Shown: in pieces, positions 1 to 6,686 of the stretch
Numbering within the stretch: position 1 is the stretch's first letter
How the letters are laid out: every line of letters starts with the position of its first letter
Source: Candidatus Komeilibacteria bacterium
Lineage (GTDB): Bacteria > Patescibacteriota > Patescibacteriia > UBA1558 > 2-01-FULL-52-15
DNA: 10,027 nt
Assembly: GCA_016204595.1 (NCBI GenBank)
Contig: JACQKJ010000068.1
Span: 1-10,027, forward strand
Reading direction: 5' to 3'
Position numbers and translations under genes: made by a program
The notes under the pieces: generated by a model
Told to the model about the DNA's origin: nothing
Databases searched by the model: none
Seen by the model: the letters and a program-made list of their open reading frames with translations, nothing else

Positions 1-50
1 ACCTTGTAGACTGGGTTTATGCATACAATAATGCTATCAGGGATTTGTAA
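1..50 (+). CDS. possible C-terminal end of an upstream gene (partial)
   Basis: From position 3 the plus strand reads LVDWVYAYNNAIRDL and stops at TAA (48-50). The composition looks protein-like, and the stop lies 13 bp from the convergent stop of the Rrf2 gene. Fifteen residues are too few to assign a family. A chance open frame of this length is quite possible, and the competing minus-strand frame (ATG at 24-22, open to the edge) cannot be excluded. Confidence 0.3.
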   Translation, partial: LVDWVYAYNNAIRDL

Positions 51-63
51 CGGGGTAACGGGA

Positions 64-465
64 TCATATGAGATCGGCAATCGTTGTCTTTTGCAGCAGT
101 CGCTGAAAACGGCGATTGAAAGTGCCCCACCATGGTGATACGCTGCAACCGTCTTTTTTCCTGCACACTCCGCCATCGTCGAGCAAGCATTTGTCACCTT
201 TTTTTCCCGAAACCAGTATCGCGCTCACTTCCTTGAGCGTTATGCGCGAAGGTTTTCGGGCGAGCTCATACCCGCCGTGCACTCCTTCCCGGCTCGTGAT
301 GATGCCCGCCGTTTTCAGCGGTGTGGCGATCTGAGCGAGATAGTGATAGGGAAGGTGATGTTCACGCGCTATTATTTTAAGTGAGATCGGGCCGCGAGCG
401 GAACGTTCCGCCAGCGAACGGAGGAGTATCAGGCCGTAATCGAATTTTGTGGTTATGTGAAACAT
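64..465 (-). CDS. Rrf2-family (IscR/NsrR/SufR-like) Fe-S transcriptional regulator
   Basis: Probable cytoplasmic DNA-binding repressor that senses iron-sulfur cluster status, oxidants or NO. The 133-residue length is normal for Rrf2 proteins. Residues 1-75 form the winged helix-turn-helix: the recognition-helix region HLPYHYLAQIATPL (37-50) is followed by the family wing signature GVHGGYEL (61-68). Three cysteines (C93, C101, C107) sit where family members bind a [2Fe-2S] or [4Fe-4S] cluster. Their spacing is C-x7-C-x5-C, whereas IscR has C-x5-C-x5-C. The start at 465 is supported by a 25-bp inverted repeat and a promoter directly upstream, which suggests autoregulation. It is transcribed away from the 585 gene. 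Its downstream partner, often suf or isc genes in this family, would lie outside the window and is not seen. The family call is firm; the ligand and targets are inference. Confidence 0.9.
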   Translation of the reverse strand: MFHITTKFDYGLILLRSLAERSARGPISLKIIAREHHLPYHYLAQIATPLKTAGIITSREGVHGGYELARKPSRITLKEVSAILVSGKKGDKCLLDDGGVCRKKDGCSVSPWWGTFNRRFQRLLQKTTIADLI

Positions 466-470
466 AGTTT

Positions 471-495
471 AACTCATACTTGAATAGTATGAGTT
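471..495. promoter_or_regulatory. perfect inverted-repeat operator, probably bound by the Rrf2 regulator
   Basis: AACTCATACT (471-480) and AGTATGAGTT (486-495) are perfect 10-bp inverted arms around a 5-bp spacer, TGAAT. The core ATACTTGAATAGTAT resembles operators known for Rrf2 proteins such as IscR, which start ATA-C-Y-Y-GACT. It covers the expected transcription start and overlaps the -10 box of the minus-strand promoter, so binding would block initiation. The binding protein is inferred from position and symmetry. Confidence 0.75.
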
Positions 496-520
496 TAGCG
501 ATATCCTTCTGTTTGGTCAA
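492..520 (-). promoter_or_regulatory. promoter of the Rrf2 regulator gene
   Basis: Read on the minus strand, the -35 is TTGACC (520-515) and the -10 is TAAACT (497-492), with exactly 17 bp between them. Transcription would start near 485, inside the inverted repeat, giving a leader of about 20 nt with no clear Shine-Dalgarno site. Confidence 0.65.
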
Positions 521-566
521 TAGATCCTGCTGAACAAAAGGAAACGCTGTTTTTTAACATGCAGTA

Positions 567-575
567 TGTTATACT
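567..575 (+). promoter_or_regulatory. extended -10 promoter of the 585 gene
   Basis: TGTTATACT is an extended -10 element (TG-n-TATACT). There is no good -35 at 17 bp. Initiation 7-10 bp downstream falls at 582-585, on or just before the ATG at 585, so the mRNA would be leaderless or nearly so. This agrees with the absence of a Shine-Dalgarno site. Confidence 0.6.
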
Positions 576-584
576 ATACCCGCT

Positions 585-1340
585 ATGGTCAAGCCCTCAC
601 CCGCTGCCTCGATTCCTCAAGCACATAAAATTCTCAGAACGATTTTGATCGCGCTTCTGGTTCTTTTTAGCGTTGCGTCAGTCGCGTTCAGCTTATTCGT
701 TCTCTTTACCGATCTTGGCAAAAAGCCTGAAATCTCATCTGCTCAGGCACGGGGACTTTTTACGGTCTTTATCTATGATTACATAGACGAAGTGCATCCG
801 CAGAAGCCGTCGGCAGGGCATAGCTGGACCATAGACCAGCTGGATTTTCCCAATAAAAATTTTGCCCGAGTGACGGCAAGCGACGGACTGCTGCGCTCCA
901 AGCTGGAATTCATCTATGTGGTCGAATATCCCAACGTCCGCATTCTCAAGATCAATGACATCACCGGTCGCGATCTGGAGGATGCCAATGTTGCTGTCAT
1001 TCGCTTCTTGACGTTCATGCAGAACGGCGACTATGCCAACGCCGCGGTACTGTACGCGGGACCGATCTCGAGGCTGGTTCCCTATGGCGGCCCAAACTCG
1101 CCACTACCCGTATTGCTTGAAGGATATTGCACGCAGACATCCCCGGCAAAAAAATGCCTCCCATTCCATATCAATGAATCAAGCAGAGATCCGATCTCCG
1201 GCGAGTATCGATTCATCGTCAACTATGAACTGCCGGATACAACGCAGCTGACTCTTCCGAACGGCAAGACCGATTTTGTCATGGCGGCAAAAGTCATGGA
1301 AGATGGTTTCTATAAGATCACAGCGCTCCCGTTCGATTAA
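585..1340 (+). CDS. membrane-anchored protein with NTF2-like C-terminal region, function unknown
   Basis: A 251-residue protein that I cannot assign to a named family. Residues 1-16 are polar and basic, 17-43 form one strongly hydrophobic helix (ILIALLVLFSVASVAFSLFV), and the remainder should lie outside the membrane. The segment VAVIRFLTFMQNGDYANAAV (about 135-154) resembles the first helices of NTF2-like/DUF4878-type domains. It is followed by two cysteines (about C181 and C189) that could form a disulfide, and by alternating strand-like segments to the end. The start is set by the extended -10 at 567-575, and no ribosome binding site is visible. The gene is divergent from the Rrf2 gene, with a 119-bp shared upstream region. 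The operator lies about 90 bp upstream, so co-regulation is possible but not shown. The domain resemblance is tentative. Confidence 0.75.
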   Translation: MVKPSPAASIPQAHKILRTILIALLVLFSVASVAFSLFVLFTDLGKKPEISSAQARGLFTVFIYDYIDEVHPQKPSAGHSWTIDQLDFPNKNFARVTASDGLLRSKLEFIYVVEYPNVRILKINDITGRDLEDANVAVIRFLTFMQNGDYANAAVLYAGPISRLVPYGGPNSPLPVLLEGYCTQTSPAKKCLPFHINESSRDPISGEYRFIVNYELPDTTQLTLPNGKTDFVMAAKVMEDGFYKITALPFD

Positions 1341-1420
1341 TGCGAGCAGCGTTGGATGTTCAATCGTCCAATCCGATGAAAGGGTTGATTTTTGCAATCG
1401 ACGTGGTACGGGGAGCGGGT

Positions 1421-1449
1421 TTGACATATTTTTGAAATTAATGTACGGT
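1421..1449 (+). promoter_or_regulatory. promoter of rpsO
   Basis: A perfect -35 TTGACA (1421-1426) and a 17-bp spacer lead to the -10 TACGGT (1444-1449), which keeps the important T1, A2 and T6. Transcription would start near 1456 and leave a leader of about 93 nt before rpsO. Confidence 0.6.
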
Positions 1450-1517
1450 ATCGGCACTTATTAATAACGCTTTCTCGGATACGGCACTGAGCCCCGTTTC
1501 TTGGAAAGTCGCGTCTG

Positions 1518-1532
1518 TCGGCCTTTGGCCGA
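1518..1532 (+). promoter_or_regulatory. leader hairpin directly upstream of the rpsO ribosome binding site
   Basis: TCGGCC, a TTT loop and GGCCGA form a perfect 6-bp stem ending 7 nt before the Shine-Dalgarno AAGGA (1540-1544). S15 represses its own mRNA in several bacteria by binding leader structures near the start. This stem is a candidate for that kind of control, but no specific S15 recognition motif was identified. Confidence 0.4.
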
Positions 1533-1548
1533 GGATGGAAAGGACACA

Positions 1549-1902
1549 ATGCTCAACAGGCAGAAGAAAGAACGTATTATTCAAAAGTTCCGTACGCACA
1601 AAAGCGATACGGGGTCTGCAGAAGTGCAGATCGCAATTCTCACCGCGGAGATCAAGGAGCTGTCAAAGCACTTAAAAGATCACAAGAAGGATTTTTCATC
1701 CCGACGCGGACTCCTGCGCAAAGTCTCGCAGCGCCGCAAACTCCTGCGGTATCTCCGTAAGGATAATGAGAAGAGTTTTGCCAAATTGATAAAGAATCTC
1801 AAACTCAAGGCGCCGAAAGAAGGCGAAATGCCGGAAGCTATCGTCCCGGGAGAGGTCGCGGCAGAAACCGAGGAACAGGAGACCGTTCCTGAAGAAGTAT
1901 AG
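1549..1902 (+). CDS. rpsO: 30S ribosomal protein S15 with an acidic C-terminal extension
   Basis: Primary 16S rRNA-binding protein of the small subunit platform that helps bridge to the 50S subunit. Residues 1-88 match the whole S15 family. Visible hallmarks are HKSDTGSAEVQIAILTAEI (17-35), the rRNA-contact residues H41, H45, D48 and S51, and SRRGLLRKVSQRRKLLRYL (51-69). Usual S15 is about 89 residues. This one continues to 117 with a tail (89-117) rich in glutamate and nearly free of lysine or arginine. The ATG at 1549 is chosen because it has AAGGA four bases upstream and gives the normal N-terminus. Upstream are a consensus promoter and a hairpin. The order rpsO...pnp is the classical arrangement, here with a NYN gene between them. 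Confidence 0.97.
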   Translation: MLNRQKKERIIQKFRTHKSDTGSAEVQIAILTAEIKELSKHLKDHKKDFSSRRGLLRKVSQRRKLLRYLRKDNEKSFAKLIKNLKLKAPKEGEMPEAIVPGEVAAETEEQETVPEEV

Positions 1903-1957
1903 CTCCTGTCCGATGCCGTCAGTCGTATTGGGCTTGGGATATCAATGAAACACTCAT

Positions 1958-2458
1958 ATGTTAATTAAACACAAGGAACAGCGCGTCGGCGTCTTCGTTG
2001 ACGTGCAGAATTTGTATTATTCGGCAAAGAATTTGTACCAAGCCAAGGTCAATTTCGGAGCCCTTCTACAGCATACGGTGGCGAACCGCAAACTCATCCG
2101 CGCGATCGCGTATGTGATCCGCGGGCCGCAATCTGATGATGATAATTTTTTTGCCGCACTGGAGCATCAGGGATTTGAGATCAAAGCCAAGGATCTGCAG
2201 GTGTATGCCGGCGGCAACAAAAAGGGCGACTGGGACGTCGGGCTCGTGATCGACGCCATCAAAATGGCGCGCAATCTGGACGTCGTGATCCTCATTTCGG
2301 GGGACGGCGACTATGTGCCTGCTGTTGAATATCTGCAGTATCACGGTGCGTTGGTGGAGGTAGCGGCGTTCGGTGAAACGTGCTCGACAAAACTGAAAGA
2401 AGCGGCTGATGATTTTATGGATATATCCAAATTAAATAAGAAGTTCTTAATTAAATAA
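1958..2458 (+). CDS. NYN-domain (LabA/DUF88-like) putative ribonuclease
   Basis: A 166-residue single-domain protein of the PIN-like NYN fold, which includes metal-dependent ribonucleases. The acidic motifs appear in order: VFVDVQNLYYSAK (12-24, with D15 and N18), KKGDWDVGLVIDAIKMA (88-104, with D91, D93 and D99) and ILISGDGDYVPAVEYL (111-126, with D116 and D118), then a hydrophobic strand VEVAAF. These aspartates match the metal site of the family. There is no signal peptide or membrane segment, so it is probably cytoplasmic. It lies 55 bp after rpsO and 120 bp before pnp, which suggests a role in RNA or ribosome turnover. No good Shine-Dalgarno precedes the ATG at 1958, but this start gives the normal N-terminus just ahead of the first strand. 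The substrate is unknown. Confidence 0.88.
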   Translation: MLIKHKEQRVGVFVDVQNLYYSAKNLYQAKVNFGALLQHTVANRKLIRAIAYVIRGPQSDDDNFFAALEHQGFEIKAKDLQVYAGGNKKGDWDVGLVIDAIKMARNLDVVILISGDGDYVPAVEYLQYHGALVEVAAFGETCSTKLKEAADDFMDISKLNKKFLIK

Positions 2459-2578
2459 TTCGTAAACGCGCTGAGACGGCACACGCGTGGTAGAGCGTTC
2501 TGAGAAGTTCTCGGGAGGACTATTCGGGACACTGTATCACTCGGGTATTCCGGCGAAAGCGCAGGAAAGGAACCCTAC

Positions 2579-4831
2579 ATGAAGGAAGTAAGATCGTTCG
2601 AACACGAACTTGCGGGTCGCAAGCTCACGGTTGAGATTGGCAAGCTGGCCAATCAAGCGCACGGTTCGTGCACGGTACGCTACGGCGATACCGTTGTTTT
2701 GGCGACCGCGGTCATAGCGCCTGTCGAGCGCGAGGGCGTTGATTATTTTCCGCTGATGGTCGACTACGAGGAGCGGCTGTACGCAGCCGGCAAGATCAAG
2801 GGCTCGCGATTCATCAAGCGCGAAGGCCGGGCGACCGACGAAGCGGTGCTGACCGCGCGCCTTATCGACCGCAGCATCCGTCCGCTGTTCAAGGACGCCT
2901 CACGCAAGGATGTGCAGGTCGTCGTAACCGTGCTGTCGGTCGACGGCGAGAATGATGCTGATATGCCGGCAATGCTTGCTGCGTCCATCGCGCTGGGCAT
3001 TTCGCCCATCCCGTGGAACGGCCCGTTGTCGGGCATACGCATCGGCCGCACGAACGGCGAGTGGATCATTAACCCGAAGTACACGGAACGTCTCGAAGGG
3101 GATCTTGATCTGTTCGTCGCGGGTACGGCTGACGAAGTAGTTATGATTGAAGCAGGCGGCAAGCAGGTTTCGGAGAAGGATTTTTTCTCGGCTGTCTCCG
3201 AAGCACAGAAGCATAATGCCGAGCTTATGCGATTTATCGGCAAGATCGTGAGCAAGACAGCTGTTCAGAAGTTCCAGGATGAACCTGAAAGCGACGAAGA
3301 AAAAACAATGGCAGCTCTGGTCGAGAAAAAAGTCAATGAGTTTCTTGCAGCGAAAGACGTGGTTTCAGTATTTTCGCCGGACAAAGAAGTTACAAAAAAG
3401 AATACTGCGACGTTGAAAGAAGAACTTGACGCAGCGCTCAAGGCAGATAATGAAGTCTCGAAGGACGCGCGCGCCATCGGTCTTGCGAAACTCGAAGGGG
3501 CATTGGAGGCTACAGCTCGTGATATGGTGCTCACTTCCAATAAGCGCGTTGACGGACGCGGGCTTACGGAGATCAGGAATCTTTCCGCTGAAGTCGGTGT
3601 CCTGCCGCGTACGCACGGTTCAGGATTGTTCCAGCGCGGCGAAACGCAGGTGCTGTCCATCGTGACCCTGGGTTCTCCCGGCGATGAGCAAACACTTGAT
3701 ACAATGGAAGAATCAGGCAAGAAGCGGTACATGCACCACTATAATTTCCCGCCATACAGCGTGGGAGAAGTAAAACCAATGCGCGGCCCGTCCCGCAGGG
3801 ATATCGGGCACGGAGCGCTGGCAGAGAAGGCGATCGAGTCCCTGCTTCCTTCCAAGGAGAATTTTCCATACACGATCCGTGTTGTATCCGAAGTGCTTTC
3901 CTCGAACGGCTCCTCATCACAGGCATCGGTATGCGGCTCATCATTGGCTCTCATGGACGCCGGTGTTCCGATCTCAGCTCCTTGCGCAGGCATTGCGATG
4001 GGGCTCATTACCGACCCGAAAGACAAGAAAAACTATCGTATTCTGACCGATATTCAGGGCATTGAAGATCATTCCGGCGATATGGATTTCAAGATAGCCG
4101 GCACGGAAAAAGGCGTTACCGCGGTTCAGCTGGATATCAAGCTCGGCGGTATCAGCTTGGAAGTGGTCGAGAGGACGTTGGCACAGGCGCGCGAAGCGCG
4201 CACGAGCATACTGCGCACAATGGCCGATGCGATTGCAGTTCCTCGTTCGGAATTGTCGCAGTACGCTCCGCGCATCCTGTCGCTCACGATCCCGGTTGAT
4301 AAGATACGCGAGGTCATCGGTTCTGGCGGCAAGATCATCAACGAAATAATCGCAGAGTGCGGTGTCGACGCGATCGATATCGATGATAACGGCTTTGTGG
4401 TCATTACCTCGCTCAGCTCCGAAGGTGCCGAGAAGGCACGCAGCTGGGTGCAGTCGATCGTCAGGGAAGTCGAGATCGGTGAAATATACGAAGGCCCGGT
4501 CACGCAGATAGTTACCGACCGGAATTCCGGAGAAGAGATCGGAGCTATCGTCGAACTGGGTAAAGGCAAGGACGGCATGGTGCATATCTCGCAGTTCAAG
4601 TATGAACGCATCAATAAAGTTTCTGACGTGGTAAAGATTGGAGATGTCATCAAAGTAAAAGTAGTGGATATTGACGCTGCGCGCGGGCGCATCAGTCTGT
4701 CTGCGAAAGCGCTTCTGACGCCACCGCCGTTTGATCCGAACGCGATTCCGTCGAACGGCTATGGGCGAGGTGATCGGCCCCGCCCGAGGCCAGGTGGCAA
4801 TGATCGCTTCAATCACCGGTCACGCAGATAA
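2579..4831 (+). CDS. pnp: polyribonucleotide nucleotidyltransferase (PNPase)
   Basis: Phosphorolytic 3'-to-5' exoribonuclease of mRNA decay that can also add 3' tails; it works as a trimer in the cytoplasm. At 750 residues it is slightly longer than usual. The domains are complete and in order: first RNase PH domain (about 5-215, with GSRFIKREGRATDEAVLTAR at 75-94), a helical linker (about 235-315), a second RNase PH domain (about 320-550), a KH domain (about 566-628, loop IGSGGKI at 580-586) and an S1 domain (about 633-712). Catalytic residues equivalent to E. coli D486, D492 and K494 are present as D497, D503 and K505 in EDHSGDMDFK. The tail 713-750 is rich in proline, arginine and glycine and should bind RNA. 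The start has AGGAAAGG at 2563-2570, 8 nt upstream. No frameshift is visible. Confidence 0.98.
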   Translation: MKEVRSFEHELAGRKLTVEIGKLANQAHGSCTVRYGDTVVLATAVIAPVEREGVDYFPLMVDYEERLYAAGKIKGSRFIKREGRATDEAVLTARLIDRSIRPLFKDASRKDVQVVVTVLSVDGENDADMPAMLAASIALGISPIPWNGPLSGIRIGRTNGEWIINPKYTERLEGDLDLFVAGTADEVVMIEAGGKQVSEKDFFSAVSEAQKHNAELMRFIGKIVSKTAVQKFQDEPESDEEKTMAALVEKKVNEFLAAKDVVSVFSPDKEVTKKNTATLKEELDAALKADNEVSKDARAIGLAKLEGALEATARDMVLTSNKRVDGRGLTEIRNLSAEVGVLPRTHGSGLFQRGETQVLSIVTLGSPGDEQTLDTMEESGKKRYMHHYNFPPYSVGEVKPMRGPSRRDIGHGALAEKAIESLLPSKENFPYTIRVVSEVLSSNGSSSQASVCGSSLALMDAGVPISAPCAGIAMGLITDPKDKKNYRILTDIQGIEDHSGDMDFKIAGTEKGVTAVQLDIKLGGISLEVVERTLAQAREARTSILRTMADAIAVPRSELSQYAPRILSLTIPVDKIREVIGSGGKIINEIIAECGVDAIDIDDNGFVVITSLSSEGAEKARSWVQSIVREVEIGEIYEGPVTQIVTDRNSGEEIGAIVELGKGKDGMVHISQFKYERINKVSDVVKIGDVIKVKVVDIDAARGRISLSAKALLTPPPFDPNAIPSNGYGRGDRPRPRPGGNDRFNHRSRR

Positions 4832-4853
4832 ACATAGTATCGAGCCCCAAACC

Positions 4854-6221
4854 ATGCAGCAGCAGGTGCGCACCATCGGAATTGTGCTCATAACCGTTTT
4901 GTTGGTGATCGCGTATGTTGTGTTGCGACCCCATCCTTCGCCTTCAAAAGTCGCATTGACGCAATACGCTCCTCCAGACGTATCGTTCGCTCTATTGCTG
5001 GAGCGCGATTTTGCGTATGAGAATGCTGATGCGCTTGCCACGCGGATCCCGCAGCTTGCTGATGCTGTTCAATTCACACGCAGCGAGTGGGATGCGCTCG
5101 AGAATTCTCTGGATACGCGCATTGATGAGGCGTTATGGTATTTCCGTGCGCCTTCAGGAACCTCGGGTTTGTTGCTTGCGACAGCGTCGCCGCTTTCCGG
5201 TGATCAGACAAAAATGATCCTGTCACAAACATACTCGTTTACTTCCATCAATAATGCCGTCCCGGTCAATGCGATACAGCTGGCTCCGTCGGTCATCCTC
5301 CTTGGAGCGCCAGGCGACGAGATACGGTTGCATGATGAACTGTTCAACAACCGACAGGCAGGTGCTGTTGTACACGCATCTGGCTCGTTTCCCCGTGCTG
5401 TAGGAGAACTCGCGGGTATTCTTGGGTTACATGAAAAGACCGCACCTTTCCCATTCACCGCATACATAGATGCTGTTGGAGGAATGTTCCGTTTGCAGAT
5501 TCTCTCCCCGGCTGACTCAGTGGTAGAGCAGCGGATGCTTGGCCTGTCATTGCCCAAGGATGCTGAAATTATTTTTGACGGAATTCCGGTCCAAGCAGGC
5601 GCTGGTTTGAGCGAACTCCAGCCTTTCGGGCGGATCAGTACCGGGTTGGTTCACCGATTGTCCGATACCTATTCAGTGCCGACGAGCTTGGTGATGGAAC
5701 AGCTGCCGCGTACCGATGCGCTGATACTTCGTGATGCCGACTGGATGCTCGCGAGCCGGAGCACGACGACGCTTGCCGTATTCGCTTCGGAGCTTATGTC
5801 ATGGGCACATCCCCGGATCCGCGAAGGCAAACTCCCTGATCGAACAGCCTTTCGGGAGTATATTCGTACCCCTGTTGCAATGCAGGAGCTGGATTCTCAT
5901 GGAAGATCAATGCTATTTTGGGGGCATGCAAGTTCAACGCTGGCGACCACAGGTCCGGATAAAGGAATTTATGGTATTTTTAACGGCGTTTTTCTGGCTA
6001 TAGCAAACAAGAGAGATCTGCTTGAAACGGTAGAGTCCGACCAGCTTAATGCATTGGATTTTCCACAGGCAGCTGCTTGTTTCTCAGGCTCAGAACTTTC
6101 TGGCCAGCCATATTCTTTTTTTGCTGATTTTAGCAAAAAAAACAACCTCTCGCAACCGCTTGTCTCGATTTTAGGGTCAGATGCCACAGGGAAAAGAGCA
6201 GTATTTTTGATCTGCTTTTGA
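4854..6221 (+). CDS. large membrane-anchored protein of unknown function
   Basis: A 455-residue protein that I do not recognise. Residues 8-24 form one hydrophobic anchor (GIVLITVLLVIAYVVLR), followed by a proline-rich linker. The rest is a soluble, probably extracytoplasmic region of mixed strands and helices without cysteine pairs or catalytic signatures. Two segments of similar flavour begin after YAPPDVSFALLLE and LPKDAEIIFDG. That layout recalls DUF3352-type proteins, but this is only a weak impression. The start at 4854 places the anchor at the N-terminus, 22 bp after the pnp stop, but has no ribosome binding site. An in-frame ATG at 4800, overlapping the end of pnp and preceded by AGGTGG, would add 18 residues and allow translational coupling. 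It is probably cotranscribed with pnp and ends in a probable terminator. Confidence 0.8.
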   Translation: MQQQVRTIGIVLITVLLVIAYVVLRPHPSPSKVALTQYAPPDVSFALLLERDFAYENADALATRIPQLADAVQFTRSEWDALENSLDTRIDEALWYFRAPSGTSGLLLATASPLSGDQTKMILSQTYSFTSINNAVPVNAIQLAPSVILLGAPGDEIRLHDELFNNRQAGAVVHASGSFPRAVGELAGILGLHEKTAPFPFTAYIDAVGGMFRLQILSPADSVVEQRMLGLSLPKDAEIIFDGIPVQAGAGLSELQPFGRISTGLVHRLSDTYSVPTSLVMEQLPRTDALILRDADWMLASRSTTTLAVFASELMSWAHPRIREGKLPDRTAFREYIRTPVAMQELDSHGRSMLFWGHASSTLATTGPDKGIYGIFNGVFLAIANKRDLLETVESDQLNALDFPQAAACFSGSELSGQPYSFFADFSKKNNLSQPLVSILGSDATGKRAVFLICF

Positions 6222-6233
6222 CCTGCATGTGGA

Positions 6234-6270
6234 AAAGATGTTTACAAGGTGCATAAAGCATCTTTATTTT
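6234..6270 (+). terminator. probable terminator after the 4854 gene
   Basis: AAAGATGTTTA (6234-6244) pairs with TAAA and CATCTTT (6254-6257 and 6259-6265), with one bulged G and a 9-nt loop, followed by ATTTT and further T-rich sequence. It begins 12 bp after the stop at 6221. The stem is A/U-rich, so its strength is uncertain. Confidence 0.5.
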
Positions 6271-6329
6271 ATACTTTTGTCATCTCATAGTTTGCCTATT
6301 TTGTGCCTAATATTAGCTGTATAAGAGTA

Positions 6330-6358
6330 TTGACTATGCTCAATATTTGTGCTATACT
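6330..6358 (+). promoter_or_regulatory. strong extended -10 promoter in front of the structured RNA region
   Basis: The -35 TTGACT (6330-6335) and -10 TATACT (6353-6358) are 17 bp apart, and the -10 carries the TG extension (TGCTATACT, 6350-6358). It is the best promoter in the window by eye. Initiation is expected at about 6365-6368. The first long reading frame downstream starts only at 6864, about 500 nt away. Confidence 0.8.
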
Positions 6359-6477
6359 TGTTTTGTAGGCGCAAAAAACGCTGTGGTTCTAGAAAAATTA
6401 CCCTAAAGGCAAGGGATTTGGTGTAATTTTTTTCTTTTTTACTGCTCGTAACGGAGCAACCTAACTGCTCCAACCTG

Positions 6478-6543
6478 ATGAAAACAAAAAACAAAATCAC
6501 CAAAAGGTATATCATCATACAAAAAATGGTGGTACTACCGTGA
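6478..6543 (+). CDS. possible 21-residue basic peptide inside the structured RNA
   Basis: ATG at 6478 opens a frame reading MKTKNKITKRYIIIQKMVVL plus one proline, then TGA (6541-6543). It has seven lysines and arginines near the start and a hydrophobic middle. The nearest GGAG (6453-6456) is too far away and lies in a predicted hairpin. It could be a leader peptide, but the A-rich stretch may equally be an RNA linker. There is no other support. Confidence 0.2.
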   Translation: MKTKNKITKRYIIIQKMVVLP

Positions 6544-6643
6544 AGAGTGGTAGAAAAGAGCAGCAATAGCTATCCGAGTTAGGAAAGGTAGCATAAGTGC
6601 CTTTATAAACTAAAATGTTGGTCATCTGACAGAGTTCAGTTGG

Positions 6644-6683
6644 GGAGATCCCGGGTCGCGACAGCTCGCGAATCGAGATCTCC
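6644..6683 (+). repeat. long imperfect inverted repeat (hairpin) within the structured RNA
   Basis: The outer arms GGAGATC (6644-6650) and GATCTCC (6677-6683) enclose a 2x2 internal loop, two pairs and one mismatch. They then close on TCGCGA (6656-6661) and TCGCGA (6666-6671) around a CAGC tetraloop. The fold is G+C-rich, in contrast to the A/T-rich first half of the region. Confidence 0.7.
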
Positions 6684-6686
6684 TCA

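Noticed and set aside
563..575. AGTAT-GTT-ATACT as a second Rrf2 operator at the 585 promoter
   Set aside because: The half-sites point the opposite way from those at 471-495, and the symmetry is explained by the extended -10 element.
1875..1909. ACAGGAG/CTCCTGT stem around the rpsO stop as a terminator
   Set aside because: It has a 21-nt loop and no T tract follows, so it is unlikely to terminate. It may be fortuitous.
1958..2458. TTAATTAA at both ends of the NYN gene as insertion boundaries
   Set aside because: Both copies are coding (MLIK at the start, FLIK at the end) and are low-complexity A/T words. There are no inverted termini or other signs of mobility.
3974..4816. 280-codon open frame antisense to pnp
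   Set aside because: It lies entirely opposite the conserved KH, S1 and catalytic regions of pnp, has no promoter or ribosome binding site, and its translation shows no family features. It is a shadow of the pnp codon bias, as are the other antisense frames within pnp.
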